NCBI RefSeq assembly: GCF_900496995.4
Contig: NC_044012.1
Location: 1,364,001 to 1,428,000 of the forward strand
DNA: 64,000 bases
DNA from: Aquila chrysaetos chrysaetos
Lineage: Eukaryota; Chordata; Aves; Accipitriformes; Accipitridae
Reading direction: 5' to 3'
Numbering within the stretch: position 1 is the first letter of the stretch; each line of letters begins with the position of its first letter. The translations under genes were made by a program, and so were the position numbers. This document shows positions 49,735-61,408 of this stretch, in pieces. Below the pieces are notes generated by a model. It was not told where the DNA came from. It searched no databases and worked only from the letters and a program-made list of their open reading frames with translations.

Positions 49735-50968
49735 ATGTCACCCTGCACCTTCGCCCTCCTCCTCCTCCTCCTGCCGGTAGGACCGTCCTGATGGGGCCAG
49801 GGGCCGCTGCACGTCTGTGGCGTGGGGGTGAGCGGGACAGTCCCCCCACAGCCCCTGGGCAGAGCTCTGCCCCCCCCCCCTGTTGAACCTCAGTCCCGCT
49901 CTCTGTCCCCGCAGGACGCAGCACCCGATGTGCTGACCTTCCCCGAGCCCGGCCATGGCCTCCGGCGGCAGAAGAGGGACTGGGTCATCCCCCCCATCAA
50001 CTGCCCCGAGAACGAGCGGGGGCCCTTCCCCAAGAAGCTGGTGCAGGTATGCGGCCCCGTGGGGACAGGGCACACGGCAGGGGGGGTCCCTGGAGCACCG
50101 GGACCCCTCTAACCCCCCCCTCCGCCTCGCCACCAGATCAAATCCAACAAGGACAAGGAGACCAAGGTTTTCTACGGCATCACGGGGCAGGGGGCGGACA
50201 CCCCCCCCCGTGGGTGTCTTCATCATTGAGCGGGAGACGGGGTGGCTGGAGGTGACGAAGCCGCTGGACCGGGAGAAGATCGACAAATACGTTGTGAGTG
50301 GGGGGGCGGGATGGGGAGGGGATGGTCCCTGGGGCCCACGCGTGGGCTGACTGTGCCCCTCTACAGCTCTTCTCCCACGCGGTGGCGGCCAACGGGCAGC
50401 CCGTGGAGGACCCCATGGAGATCATCATCACCGTGACGGACCAGAACGACAACCGGCCCGTCTTCACCAAGGCAGTTTTCCACGGCACCGTAGCAGAGGG
50501 GGCTGAGCCAGGTGAGACTGATGCCACCGATTAGGAGGCAGTGCTGGGGTGGCAGTGGGGGGGGGGACGGTGGAGATGTCACCGATAACTGCCCGCTCCC
50601 AGGCACCCCCGTGCTGCAAGTGCTGGCCACGGACGCGGACGACACGGTGAGCTCCAGCAACGGAGTCGTGGTCTACTCCATCCTGCACCAGACGCCGGAC
50701 CAGCCCCAGCCCCACATGTTTGCCATCAGTGGCAGCACCGGGGTGATCTCCGTGGCCGCGGCGGGGCTGGTGGCACAGGTGAGCCCCGAGCACGGCCCGT
50801 CAGCCCCACCGTCACCCCCCGCACCCCTCAGCCTGGCTCTCACCCCCCGTTCAGGGGTGACACAGCCTCTCGCCGCAGGCGGTCCCCGAATACACCCTGA
50901 AGATCCAGGCGGCCGACATGGAAGGCTACGGGCTGCAGGCCACCGCCACCGTCCTCATCAAAGTGCAG
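49735..50968 (+). pseudogene. Inverted 3'-truncated cadherin (third classical cadherin copy)
   Basis: Plus-strand exons: 49735-49776 (MSPCTFALLLLLLP), 49915-50046 (prodomain end, RRQKR then DWVIPP), 50137-50293 and 50367-50511 (EC1 with SHAV and DQNDN), 50603-50778 and 50879-50968 (EC2 up to TATVLIKVQ). Exon sizes 132, 145 and 176 equal normal cadherin exons. The copy then ends: no EC3-EC5, membrane span or tail follows. Exon 3 has one C too many in the run at 50201-50209 compared with CDH1; the same kind of surplus occurs in clearly functional genes here, so it may not be a real break. The normal LDRE at the EC1-EC2 border region is GLVAQ. Outside the CDH1-identical tract, the words GVVVYSI, STGVISV and VPEYTL resemble mammalian P-cadherin as recalled. 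It may be a transcribed short secreted product, a leader for URAH, or a pseudogene. Confidence 0.7.
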
Positions 50969-52291
50969 GTGAGGCGCCGAGCCCACCCCCGTGCCCCCAC
51001 GGCGGGCGGACGGGCAGGCTTAGGCCACGGCGAAGCCGCTGCCTGCTCCTGGCAGCCCCCACGTGCCGACACGCTCCGGGTGCTTTCCAGGGAGGGAGGC
51101 GAGGCCGGGGTGGCAGCTCCGCCGTGGCTCCTCCTGGCCCGGCGCCCCGACGTCCCGCCGGGCTCTGGTCCACCAACCCCAGGGCCACGGTGGTGCCGGA
51201 GCGTGGGTGCCGGCGGGGCTCCCGGGCGCACCTCCCAGTGGGAAGCCACCTGCGCCAGCTCGGCCCAGCCGGGGAGGAGCGCCCGGTCCTGCTGCGGCCC
51301 CGTGCCGGGATAGCGGCGTCCAGCCTCGCCAGCTCCGTGGGGAGAGGCTGCGGTGCCGGGAAGGGCAGCCGGGGCAGGGGATGGCATTTTGCACGGTGTC
51401 ACCGGCCGCGGGCCCCAGGCCGAGCGGGACAGAGGAGAGCCAGGTAAGCAGCCGGCCGCCCGTGCTCGCCCTTGCGCCTCTCCGGCGTCCCCGCTTCAGC
51501 CGGCAGCCGAGGCCCGGAACCGGTGCCGGGATGGCAGCGAGAGCCGGTCCCGCTCCAGGGAGACAGCCTGGCCCTGCCCAGCTGACAGCAGCCCCGGAGC
51601 AGCGGGATGCAACCCCCGGGTCTTGCTCCCACCCTGCCAAGCACAACCTGGGGGCTCCCGGAGGGGAAGGGGCCCTTGACCCCGCGCTTGCTGCCCGTCC
51701 CAGGCAGTTATAGAGCGCTTGCAGGGTTAACGTCCGCCCGCACGTGACATTGAAGGCGACAGGGACAGGGCTGCCGGGACTGAGCTGCTTCCTCCCTGGA
51801 CCCTGGCCAACCATTGCCGCCGTGCCACGGCCCACCGGGACGGGAGGGTGAGCGGGGAGCCCGGTGCTGCTGCAGGCACGCAGCCCTCCATCCAGGCAGG
51901 AACCTGGCAGGCGCCCACGCCGCCGGTGGCAGCGATGCCCGAGAGGCAGCGCTCCGCTGCGGGCAGGGCTCCGGCACCGCGGCCCCGGCGAAGCTGAGCC
52001 CCCACGGCATGGGAAGGACGTGGGTGCCCGTGTCCCAGCCCTGGGGCGCAGCAGGGTGCTGGGGAGAGGGGGGCTGTTGCTGGGACAGCCCCGGCTGCGT
52101 GGCTGCCAGCCCGGGGCGAGGGGGGGCTGCAGGGTGGTGGCACACAGGCAGCCTGGCCAAGGGCCCCTCCGGAGAGGGGCCGGGGGCACCCGGGGGCTCA
52201 GCTGCGGCACTGCCTGCCGCAGCACGGCAGAGGGGGGAGGCGGACGGTGCTGCCGGGACGCATCCCAGCCCCGCTTACTCCTCTGCCCCAG
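50969..52291 (+). other. Spacer or intron between cadherin copy and URAH
   Basis: GC-rich, 1.3 kb. It starts at a good donor (CAG/GTGAGG) and ends at a good acceptor (TACTCCTCTGCCCCAG). No further cadherin exon was found in it. It either is an intron of a chimeric gene or contains the unrecognised promoter and 5' UTR of URAH. Confidence 0.4.
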
Positions 52292-52300
52292 GCCGAAGGC

Positions 52301-53001
52301 ATGTCCGAGACGGTGAACGGCTCCCTGACCACCCACGTCCTGAACACGGTCACGGGGCTGCCGGCAGCCGGCCTCGTCATCCGCCTGGCCCAGCTGCAGG
52401 AACCGGGGCTGCAGTGGACGGAGCTGGTGCAGAGGTAGGAGAGCTGGTGGCAGCGAAACGGGCAGAGGATGCTGGTGCCTGTTCCCCAGGAGCCGGCCGG
52501 CTGAAGGCTCCCAGCACAGCCACCGGCTGCCGGCGGCAAGGCCGGTCCTCGTGGCTAGGGCCGGCCGGCGCGGCAAGGCTTGCTCCTTCCGATTTCAGGT
52601 GGACAGACGAGGATGGGCGCTGCCTGCCCCTCCTGGCTCGGGGGCAAGCGAAAGCCGGCACCTACAAGCTGCACTTTGAGACGGCGGCGTACTGGCAGGG
52701 CCAGGGGCACGCCAGCTTCTACCCCTTCGTGGAGGTACAGAACGCAAGGAGCAGGGGACTGGGGGGCACAGGAGCCGGCCACAGCCAAAGCTGCAGAGGG
52801 ACGAGCCCGCAGGGGTCCGGGTTGCCCCCCTGCGGCACTGCCAGCTCTGCTCTGAGCATCCCTCAGGGTCCGTCTCCAGCCAGCTGAGCCCCCCCCCTTG
52901 ATCTCCCCCAGGTTGTCTTCACCATCACTGACCCGGCCCAGAAGCTGCACATCCCGCTGCTGATCAGCCCCTACTCCTACACCACGTACCGGGGCAGTTA
53001 G
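52301..53001 (+). CDS. URAH: URAH, 5-hydroxyisourate hydrolase
   Basis: Hydrolyses 5-hydroxyisourate to OHCU, the step after urate oxidase in purine breakdown; transthyretin fold, homotetramer. Exons 52301-52434 (the exon itself opens at 52292), 52599-52734 and 52912-53001 join in frame. Family marks are all present: LTTHVLNT with its catalytic histidine near the N terminus, [39 protein letters not shown] and the C-terminal tetrapeptide YRGS. At about 119 residues the length equals the mouse enzyme. The ATG lies only 10 bases inside an acceptor-bounded exon, so a 5' exon upstream is expected. In human the locus (URAHP) is a pseudogene beside GAS8; here the coding sequence looks whole. It converges on GAS8. 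Confidence 0.92.
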
Positions 53002-53049
53002 GGGAAAGGCATGTCCTCCCCCCACGGACGCAACTACGCCACCGACACC

Positions 53050-53055
53050 ATTAAA
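53050..53055 (+). terminator. Candidate poly(A) signal of URAH
   Basis: ATTAAA 49 bases past the URAH stop codon. The GAS8 transcript from the other strand would end about 340 bases further on, so the two genes finish tail to tail. Confidence 0.55.
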
Positions 53056-53427
53056 GGCTTCAAACAGCACCGTTCGCCTCAAAAAAAATCACCTTCCTGG
53101 GGCAGTGCACACACGGCTTCTGGAGGGGGAAAGGAGGGGGGCCCCAGGGGCAGTGCAGGCAGGGGGGCCAGCCCAGGAGGCAGAGGGGCAAGGGAAGACC
53201 CCACACAGGCCCCCGCTCGAGCCCGGTGCGGCGGGTGGGATGCCGGGAGCCCTCCGGCTGTGCCGTGGTCCTGGGCTGCGCTGGCACTGCTCAGAGCCGA
53301 TCCGGTTGGCAGCTGCCCGTGGCTGGTGTAGCCCGTGGCAGGAGTGGGGGGCTGCTCCGGAGGAAAGGTCCCCCCGGGGAGGAGAGAAAGGGTCCTCCAG
53401 GTCCTGCAGAAGGCTCACTGGGGTCTG

Positions 53428-53433
53428 TTTAAT
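53428..53433 (-). terminator. Candidate poly(A) signal of GAS8
   Basis: ATTAAA on the minus strand, 52 bases past the GAS8 stop at 53485. Confidence 0.5.
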
Positions 53434-53484
53434 GGTGCGGAGCACCAACGCGTGCACCGGCGGGTCCCTCGGTGCTGGCTGGCG

Positions 53485-56400
53485 TCAGGTGGGTACGGCA
53501 ACGAGTCCCGCGGGGCCCTGCCCCAGCGCCTGCCCCAGCACCGGGCTCGCCAGGGGCTTGAAGCCCAGGTTGTCCAGGGGGATGCCGAAGGCCGTCAGCT
53601 TTGCCTCGAACGTCTGCAGCATATCATTGTGTGCCTGCAAGAGAAGTGCCCCATGGTCAGCCCGAAGCCCAGACCCTCCGCACGTGGGCACAGGCTCCCA
53701 GCACCCCCTTCCCCGAGGCGGGGGGACCCCAACATGCCTTCCTTCGCAGGGCAAACAGGGGAAACTGCAGCCTGGGCTGGGTCCTGCCTGGCCCCGGGCA
53801 CAAAGCAGCTCAGCTGCCCTGCTGCGAGTTCCCTTCCCTCCACTCTGTGCAAGGCCTGGAGCGGAAGGTCCCGTTCCCACTCCCCGCACAGCCACAGCCA
53901 CCACCCAACAGCCCCCAGCCCTGACCCGGGGGGTACGACAGGGCAGCCCCAGCCCCTTCCCTCACCTTGCAGACTCGGGCCAGCTGGAGCTGCAGGTCTT
54001 TGATGGTGGTGTTCTTGGAATTGAGCACATCCTGCAAAGAGAGACGGCGTGTCAGGCAACGGCTGCCCGGCCCCGGGGGCACGGCGGCCGTGACGCAGGC
54101 GAGAGCGGCGTGGCAGAGCGCACGGAAGAGCTGCTGCACGGCGGCCGAGCTGGCACCAGGGCCAGGCTCAAGCAGAGCGGCTCGCAGCACGGCCTGGCAG
54201 GCGGCCACCCCCCTGCTCTCTTCCAGCCAGCACTCCCAGGGACAGCCAGCCCCAGGCAGAGGCAAGGGACAGGGACCTCCCGGACTGATAACACGAACGC
54301 CAGCACAGTCCTGCCATCGTCGTCTGACCCGCTGCAAGGGTGGGGGGGGCCGACGGCAGCACCTGCTCCGGCAGCACCGCCCTGCCGTCGCGTCGCGGCA
54401 CCAGGGGAATTACAGGGAGAGAGGCTCCCTGAGAAGATGCTGGAGGCAGCTGAGCAGAGGAATTCCAGGACCCCAGCAGCTGTGGGAGAGCTTGACGCCG
54501 TGACGCCTTCCCAGGAATGTGTTTTCCTTCCTGCTGCTGTGGCACCTACTAGTAGGTGACACATCCGCTGCCCCGTCCTACGGCCCCAGAGCCTCGGCTG
54601 CTGCTGTGTGCATCCCCAGGGCACCCCAGCAAGAGGGTGTCCATGAGCTTCACCCCCACCCAGCGCAGAAGGGACCTGGAAGAGGACGGGCTGTGGTGTG
54701 GGATAAGCGGGAGGGCACCAGGGTGGTGGCCGAGCTGAGCGTGGAACCCAAGTCCCCTGCATCTCAACCCAACCTAAAGCAAGTGCTGCTTCTCCAGTTA
54801 CGGCTGCGGCAGGCTCCAGGAATGCGGCTCTCTGTGCCGAGGCTTTCTGCGTACTTATTTTTAGCGTGGCAGACCTTGCAGAGCCCCTGGGAACCTGTCT
54901 ACGCTGTCTCTGCAGACAGGGAGGCCAGACGAGGTTCACCGGCTGTGACTCCCCATGCACAGAGCACGCCGGGTTGCTGACGGACCCCGCACGCAGCCGG
55001 CTGCTCAGCAGCACAGAGCGCTGGTGAGAGCTGCTCAGCCTGGGGCCGTTCTCCTTGAAAGAGGCCCCACCTGAGGGAGACATCAGTGCCAAACTCTGAC
55101 ACCCACACGCTCCGCTCTCGAGGGAGAGCTGGAGTGCCCTGTGGCACCGAGTGTGGCCCTGGGAGTGCCAGGAATGAGTGACGTGGCAGCTACAGCCATG
55201 TAGGACAGGGAGTTGCACGCTCCAAGGTCTGCGTTCACCCCCGAGCAGCCTCTGCCCCCCAAGGCCAGCCTTCGCAGGGCCCCAAGTCAGCACACGGTAC
55301 CTCCAGCTTGTGCGAGACCAAGGAGAGGGCACCCGGGTCGAGGCTGGAGGCTGCGAAGACCTCGCTGAGCTCCACCTCCTTTTTCTCCAGAACGCTGAGG
55401 AGTCCTTTCAGCTTGCGCTCCAGGAGCAGGTTCTTGAACCCCGTCTTCTGCTGCACCTCGTTAATGGCTTTGGTGAACTTCTGATAGAGCTCATCCCGTT
55501 CCGCCTGCACCTGTTCCCAAAGACAGCATGCCTTCACACCACCCTCAGGACCCCCCGGGCTGGCAGCAAACAGGTCAGGCAGCTCGGCCCTGCCTGCTCC
55601 GGCGAGAGCCCGGCCGTTCCCCATGGCACCTGCAGCCCGCGGGGAAGGCAGGTGCTGGAGCGCAGCTTCTTGCCCTCCCTCCCTCCATGGCTGGCACCTC
55701 CTCAGCACCTGCACTTCTGCTTCCTCCTCCCCTCCGGGCCTGGGATGCCCCTGACAGCCGAACGGGTTGACGGGCTCGCTGCGGCACCATTTTAGACCTC
55801 GGAGAGGGCCCCACGGCACAGGGGGGGTCTTTCCTCTCCTCCTCACAGCTGGCAGGAGTCCCTGGCTCACAGCTAGTTAATAAGTGTCCTAATTAGGACA
55901 CAGTCTCTCCTCCGCAGCCTATTTCTGAATGCACTGAATATGTTGCTGCCGTAATGATGGATTGTTAACGAGGCCTCAGATCAATGTTCATATTCCTGGG
56001 GATTTCTACGAATTGCAAATGAGCTCTTTTCTTGCCTCAATAGATTTATCTGGGTTAGCTGGGGGGGGAGAAGCCGAGTCTGAGAGATCTCAGTCAACAG
56101 GACTCATCCCGAGCCACCCCGGCACGGCAAGTGGGGTGAGCGACCCCCAAATGCCGGCTACGGGTGGTGCCCCACAGCCATCTCTCCCCACGGCTCTGCC
56201 CCCAAGCCGCTGCTGCGGCCAGTCCCTCGCAGGCCGGGAGGGGACTGCTGGAGCGTGCATGATTGCTTAGCAAAGTACAAGGCCAGGCCTGTCTGCTGAC
56301 CGTGGGAGAGGCCAAAGCTGTGAGCAGCTTTGTTGGAAGCAGCAGATATCGCATGGCTGTGGATTAGAGCTTTGGAAAGCTCCTGGCTAAGCCCAGCCCA

Positions 56401-59400
56401 GGCAGCCTCTGCTGAGTCCCTGCACCCAGCCATCTGCAGAACGGACAGCGTTGGGAGAGGGAAACGGGATGCCCAGACTCCCCTGCAGCTCTCACCTTAC
56501 TGAACCTCTGCTCCAGCACTTCGTGTTCCCACTGAAGATCCTTCAGTTCCTTCTGGGTGACTTTCAGACGGGCTTTCGTGTTCTGCGAGCAGGAAGGGAC
56601 AGTTAAAGAGCACGGGTTTCTCTGGGAGGTGTGGGGGATACGTTTTGGCAAGGGAGGAGAGTGACCAGCAAAGAGATATGGATGAGAAAAAAAAACAGGC
56701 AACACCCACACCAACTCCCTTCCCTCTCTGCAGCGGGGGCTACTCTGGTTTCTTGCTGCCAGAGTCCCTGGAGTCCCACCTGAGATGTTATAAACACCCA
56801 GCTAAGCTGAAAGGGACTCAAAGGACTTTGCTCAGCAATCTGGCCGAACGGAGCGGCAGAGGTCACTGCTGAGCGACTCCCTCCCGGAAAGAGCCAGGGC
56901 AACTCAGGAAAGGAGAGGGCTGGCCACTCACCGTCAGGGCCTCCTTGTCCTTATCGTAGTGGGCCAACTTCTTCTGCAGCTCAGATACCTGCTCCTGGGC
57001 CTGCTGCAGGGGCTCCTTCAGCTGCTTGTTCTGGAGCAGCACATCCGCCTTCTCCTTTTCCAAGTGATTCTCTCTCTTCTTCATCTCTTCCATCTGCTCC
57101 TGTTCTTGGGGACACAAGTGCCAACTCCTGGGGGCTGCCCAGCTCCTCAGACCTTCCCACACCCTCCAGACACCCTCCCGCCGCTGGCCCAGCAAGACAC
57201 ATCTCCCTGTGCTCAAGGGCTTCGCTCGTGTAATGATGTACAACCCTCAGGAGACCAGCAGCACCCACACCGCCACCTGGGAACTGGCCAGATCTGGGTG
57301 AAATCCTCACGGGACTGGTCCCTTGGTGGAACCACCAGGTGGACAGCCCGCAGGCCAGGCAGGCTGCGGCAGGGGGGCAGGCAGTACCTTCAGCAAGCTG
57401 ATGAGTGCCAGGTTTTTGAGGGTGATGTCGTTGTAGTAGTTCTTGATGTCACTGAAGGCCTTCTCGTGGTTCCTCATCAGCTCGCTGATCTGGCTGTTCT
57501 TCCTCTCCTCCACCTCGTGGATCTCGGTCTTCCTCCGCAAGTCAAGCTCGTCCCGCAGCACTTGCATCTTCTTGGTGTACTTGGCCTCGATCTCTGGGGG
57601 AGCGCACAGGGGCTGAGTGAGGACCTCCTGGAGACCCTGTGTAATGCACCCCAGCTCCGTTAGCCAGCGCCAGCCTGGCGCGTGCCACCGCGGCATTACT
57701 GGAGGACAAGATGCTTGCTAGCAGCGTCACTGCAGCTGCCACCAGCATGCGGAGCGGTTACGCTGGGACCACGGAGAGCAGAGCCCAGAAATAGCATCCT
57801 TGGAAAGAGGGCATGGAAACGCTCCAAGTCAGCCCGTGAGAACCTGAAACGTCCCCTGAGGAGGACACTGGAGCGAGGACTCTGCAAGGGCTCCTTCAGC
57901 CAGCCCACCCCGCAGCCCGGAGAAGCACTGCCAGGCACTGTGCTCAGCAGTAGGGCCTGGCAGCAGCGACAGGCGCCCTGCCTGCCCCCCTCAGCCTGCA
58001 CTACAGGCGCTTGGCCTCGTTCCGTTCATAGGATGCTGGGGGTCTGGCAGCCCCAGAGCACGAAGGAGCAAGAACTGGGGGAAAACCAGCCAGAACTGGG
58101 GGAAAACCATCCCCCTTTCTGCTCAAGGCTCTGCCAGGGAGCCTGGCAGCGCAGCAGAGCTCAGAGGCACCTTCCCCGGCACACTGACAAAGGGAGCTCA
58201 CGCAGGGCCCATGTGCACGTCCTGACCTTTCACTTGTCTCTCGAAGTCGTTGCACAGCTGGGTGATCTCCTCCTCTTGTTTCTGTTAGGGAGAAGCTACG
58301 TGTTAGAGGCAGACAACCAAATCCTGAGTCAGCCACATCCCGAGGGTTTCCCTTCTGCTCCCTGGGAAGGGCTCCTGCCATGGCACCAATCCCATGTTAT
58401 CCGTGCAAATGGCAGCTCATAGGTTCTCCAGCTGCTCTCCCAGCTCCCTGCTGCGCGAGGGGGGGTCACTGCCCCAGGAATCCCTTCTCCCCATTCCTGC
58501 GCTGACTTTCCAGTGCCTCTAAGTGCATCGGTTATCGGTACCTGCGGGAAACCCCATCCCACCCCACGGAGAGAGCCGGGGAGGCAGGCTCCCGCTCACA
58601 CACCAGGGCTGGGAGGGCTCAGCCAGCAGCCCCACCACCTGCCTCTGCAGCAGAGGCACCACACACACGGCTCCGGCCCCACCAGGGACGTACCAGGCGC
58701 ATGTTTTTCACCACCACCTCGTTGGCCAGCTCCTGCTCCTTCAGCTCCACTTTCAAGGAGCGCATGTCTTTACGCAGCTCCATCTCCTGGGCCCAGTGAT
58801 CCTTCTGGGCCCTCTTCATGCACAGGGTGCCCTCCGCCTTCAGCTCAGTGAGATTTTCCTGGTGTTCGTACAACAAGTGCTTCACCTTCTGTTTGTAAAC
58901 CTAAAGACAAGCCACAGACTGGGTGAGGTGCTTCAGCAGGAGACACATGGAGCTGGGATATTGGCTGAGGTGTTCCTGGCTTGCATCGTGCCCAGCTTCT
59001 CCTCCTCTTCCCCCTTCCCTCTCCTCCTCAGAGCTGCCCGAGGCTCACCCGGAGCTTGGGGCTCTCACACCACCTCCCAGCCTTCTCCCCTCCCACCTTG
59101 ATCTCCACTTGATGCCGCTCCTCCGCCTCCTCCATCTCCCGGTCCTTGTTCCGCAGCTCTGCTCTCTTCTCCTCCAGCTGCCGGCGGGTGATCTCCCAGA
59201 AGGTGTGAATTTTGTCACGTTCTAGCTGGAAATAATTGCGCTCTTCCCGTTCCCGGTCCAGCTCCTCCCGGAGACGCACAACATGCTTCTCCAGCTGCAA
59301 AGCCGAGAGGAAGAGCCAGGTAGGGGGAAAAGGAGAACTCGGACAGATGCTTTTGCAAGACACCCATGGCAAGTCGTGTTGCAAACCTGGCAGGACACAG

Positions 59401-61408
59401 TGGCTGTTATTGGGACGGAGAAGTGCATGAGAGAAGGGGAGGAGCCCTGACAGAACCTATCAGCCTCTGGAAAAGGAGTAACAAAACCTTAGCCTACTGT
59501 AAGCAGCCTGGGCTCAGATATTCTGCCTCTCAGTGTCTGGTAACACCATTCTGAGGTGCCTAAATACTACTGAATCATAGAATCGTTGAGGTTGGAAAAG
59601 ACCCTTGAGATCATCGAGTCCAACCGCAAACCTAACGCTGCCAAGTCCACCACTAAACCATGTCCCTAAGCACCACATTTACAAGTCTTGTAAATACCTC
59701 CAGGGATGGTAACTCAACTGCTTCCTGGGAAGCCTGTTCCAGTGCTTAATAACCCTTTTGGTGATGAAATTTTTCCTAATACCCAATCTAAACCTCCCCT
59801 GGCGTAATTTGAGGCTGTTTCCTCTTGTCCTATCACTTGGGAGAAGAGACCGACCCCACCTCACTACAACCTCCTTTCAGGTAGTCGTCAAGAGCGATAA
59901 GGTCTCCCCTCAGCCTCCTTTTTCTCCAGACTAAACAACCCCAGTTCCCTCAGCTGCTCCTCACAAGTTCTCTAGATCCTTCTCCTTGTACTCCAGGCCG
60001 TTCACCAGCTTTGTTGCTCTTCTTTGGACACGCTCCAGCACCTCCATGTCTTTCTTGTAGTGAAGGGCCCAAAACTGAACACAGTATTTGAGGTGCGGCC
60101 TCACCAGTGCTGAGTACAGGGGGACAATCGCTCCCCTAGTCCTGCTGGCCGCGCTATTTCTGATATAAGCCAGGATGCTGTTGGCCTTCTTGGCCACCCG
60201 GGCACATTGCTTGCACTGAGGTGTGCAAGACCTTATCCCAGGAGCAAGGTCCCCAGGCAAGGGACATCTCCTCCTCTGTTTGTAAGACACCCAGCAAAAC
60301 AAGCAGGACTTGGAGCAACCGAGGGGCAGCGGCTGCACCTTCCACCTCTGCCTGCCCTCCCCGTGCCTACGGGAGCCTCCCGCCCCAGCAGCGACACGAC
60401 TGAGAGCGCAGCAGGCTGCAGTCACAGAGCTCCAGGCTGAGCCATCACCTGGCTGAGCAGGCTGCCAGGGTTACAGTCGGGGAGAAGACAGCGAGGGCAC
60501 AGGGCTGGAGGGCACAGACCAGCAGAAGGGAGGATGGAATGAGGGGGCTGCTCCTTCCAGGAACAGTGAGAACCCCCACACACAGCCCAGACAGGCGTCA
60601 GGCAGCAAAATGAACCCCTGGCTGCTTGTCTCCGTCACCTTCTGCCACCTGTTGTCACCGGAGCTGGAGCCAGGCGCCGAGCAGGGGTCCCAAATGCTGT
60701 TCTTGCAAGTGGCGACGTCCTCCTGCCTGGGGGTGGGCTGGGAGACGGGGGATCTCTCACCTGCTCCTTGCTCATCTCCTGCGGGGACAAGGCATCCACC
60801 ACTGCCGGAGCTTTGCTCCCTTTCCCTTTTTTCCCGACTTTCTTTTTGGGTGCCTAAGGAAAGCAAGCAAAAGGCACGAGGTGCGCGTGAGGCTCGGGTG
60901 CCGGGAGGAAGCTGCGCCGCTCAGAGCTCCCAGGCCACGAAGCATACCCGCTCTCGTGGCGGGGACAGGATGAGAAGGGCGAGAGGGGAGGGAACACCGG
61001 CTGATGGAGCCAGGGTCCCCCCGGGAGGAGCCTGGAAGCCTCTGAGACCCCCCCAAGACACCCATACCTCATGCCCAGCTGCTGCCGGCTCAGCTCCGCA
61101 GCGAAGCCCCCCAGGCACAAGATGCACGTCCCCACGCTAATGCCTCACGAGTGTCACGGCAGTGCTGTGCACGGCGCCAAGGGGCTCCCTCCCTCCCTCC
61201 CTCCTTTCCCCTCCCCAAAAGCGGGCCGGGCCGGGCCGGCCCCCCCGCCGCCCTCGGGCCTCCCTCCCCAACAGCCGACCGGGCCGGGCCCCGCCGCCCT
61301 CCCTGCCCGCAGCCCCCGGCTCCAGGGGACCCTTCAGCAGCAGGCCCAGAGCCCCCCCCCACCCCCGGGGCCCGGTCCCGGTCCCGGTCCCGGTCCCGGT
61401 CTCACCAT
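53485..61408 (-). CDS. GAS8: GAS8/DRC4, dynein regulatory complex subunit 4
   Basis: Coiled-coil core subunit of the nexin-dynein regulatory complex of motile cilia and flagella, binding microtubules in the axoneme. Exons (minus): 61406-61408 (ATG only), 60761-60853, 59097-59294, 58694-58900, 58227-58281, 57388-57593, 56932-57099, 56496-56582, 55301-55510, 53966-54031, 53485-53634. All junction phases agree and give 480 residues, against 478 recalled for human. A lysine-rich start [11 protein letters not shown] is followed by almost continuous heptad-like coiled coil (for example [20 protein letters not shown]), then [19 protein letters not shown], the [11 protein letters not shown] segment and the conserved end [12 protein letters not shown]...GQGPAGLV. 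The start codon is the last codon of exon 1, directly followed by GTGAGA. A CR1 element lies in intron 2. The gene sits head to head with DBNDD1, as in human. Confidence 0.96.
59573..60220 (-). mobile_element. CR1 LINE, 5'-truncated 3' portion
   Basis: The plus strand opens with GAATCATAGAATC and GGTTGGAAAAGACC, the reverse complement of the CR1 3' end. On the minus strand, pieces of the reverse-transcriptase ORF C terminus read [42 protein letters not shown] and KHWNRLPR. About 650 bp remain, in GAS8 intron 2, minus-oriented like the gene. The reading frame is interrupted between these blocks, so it is a dead copy. Confidence 0.9.
61360..61402. repeat. GGTCCC hexanucleotide repeat in GAS8 5' region
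   Basis: Four to five copies of CGGTCC C just downstream (in gene sense) of the GAS8 start codon, inside the first intron. Similar CGGTCC runs occur at 41113-41140 and 48240-48280 beside the cadherin starts. Confidence 0.6.

Noticed and set aside
50137-50293. Calling the inverted cadherin dead because of its extra base
   Set aside because: The same one-base surplus occurs in intact conserved genes in this window, so it is not safe evidence of decay.
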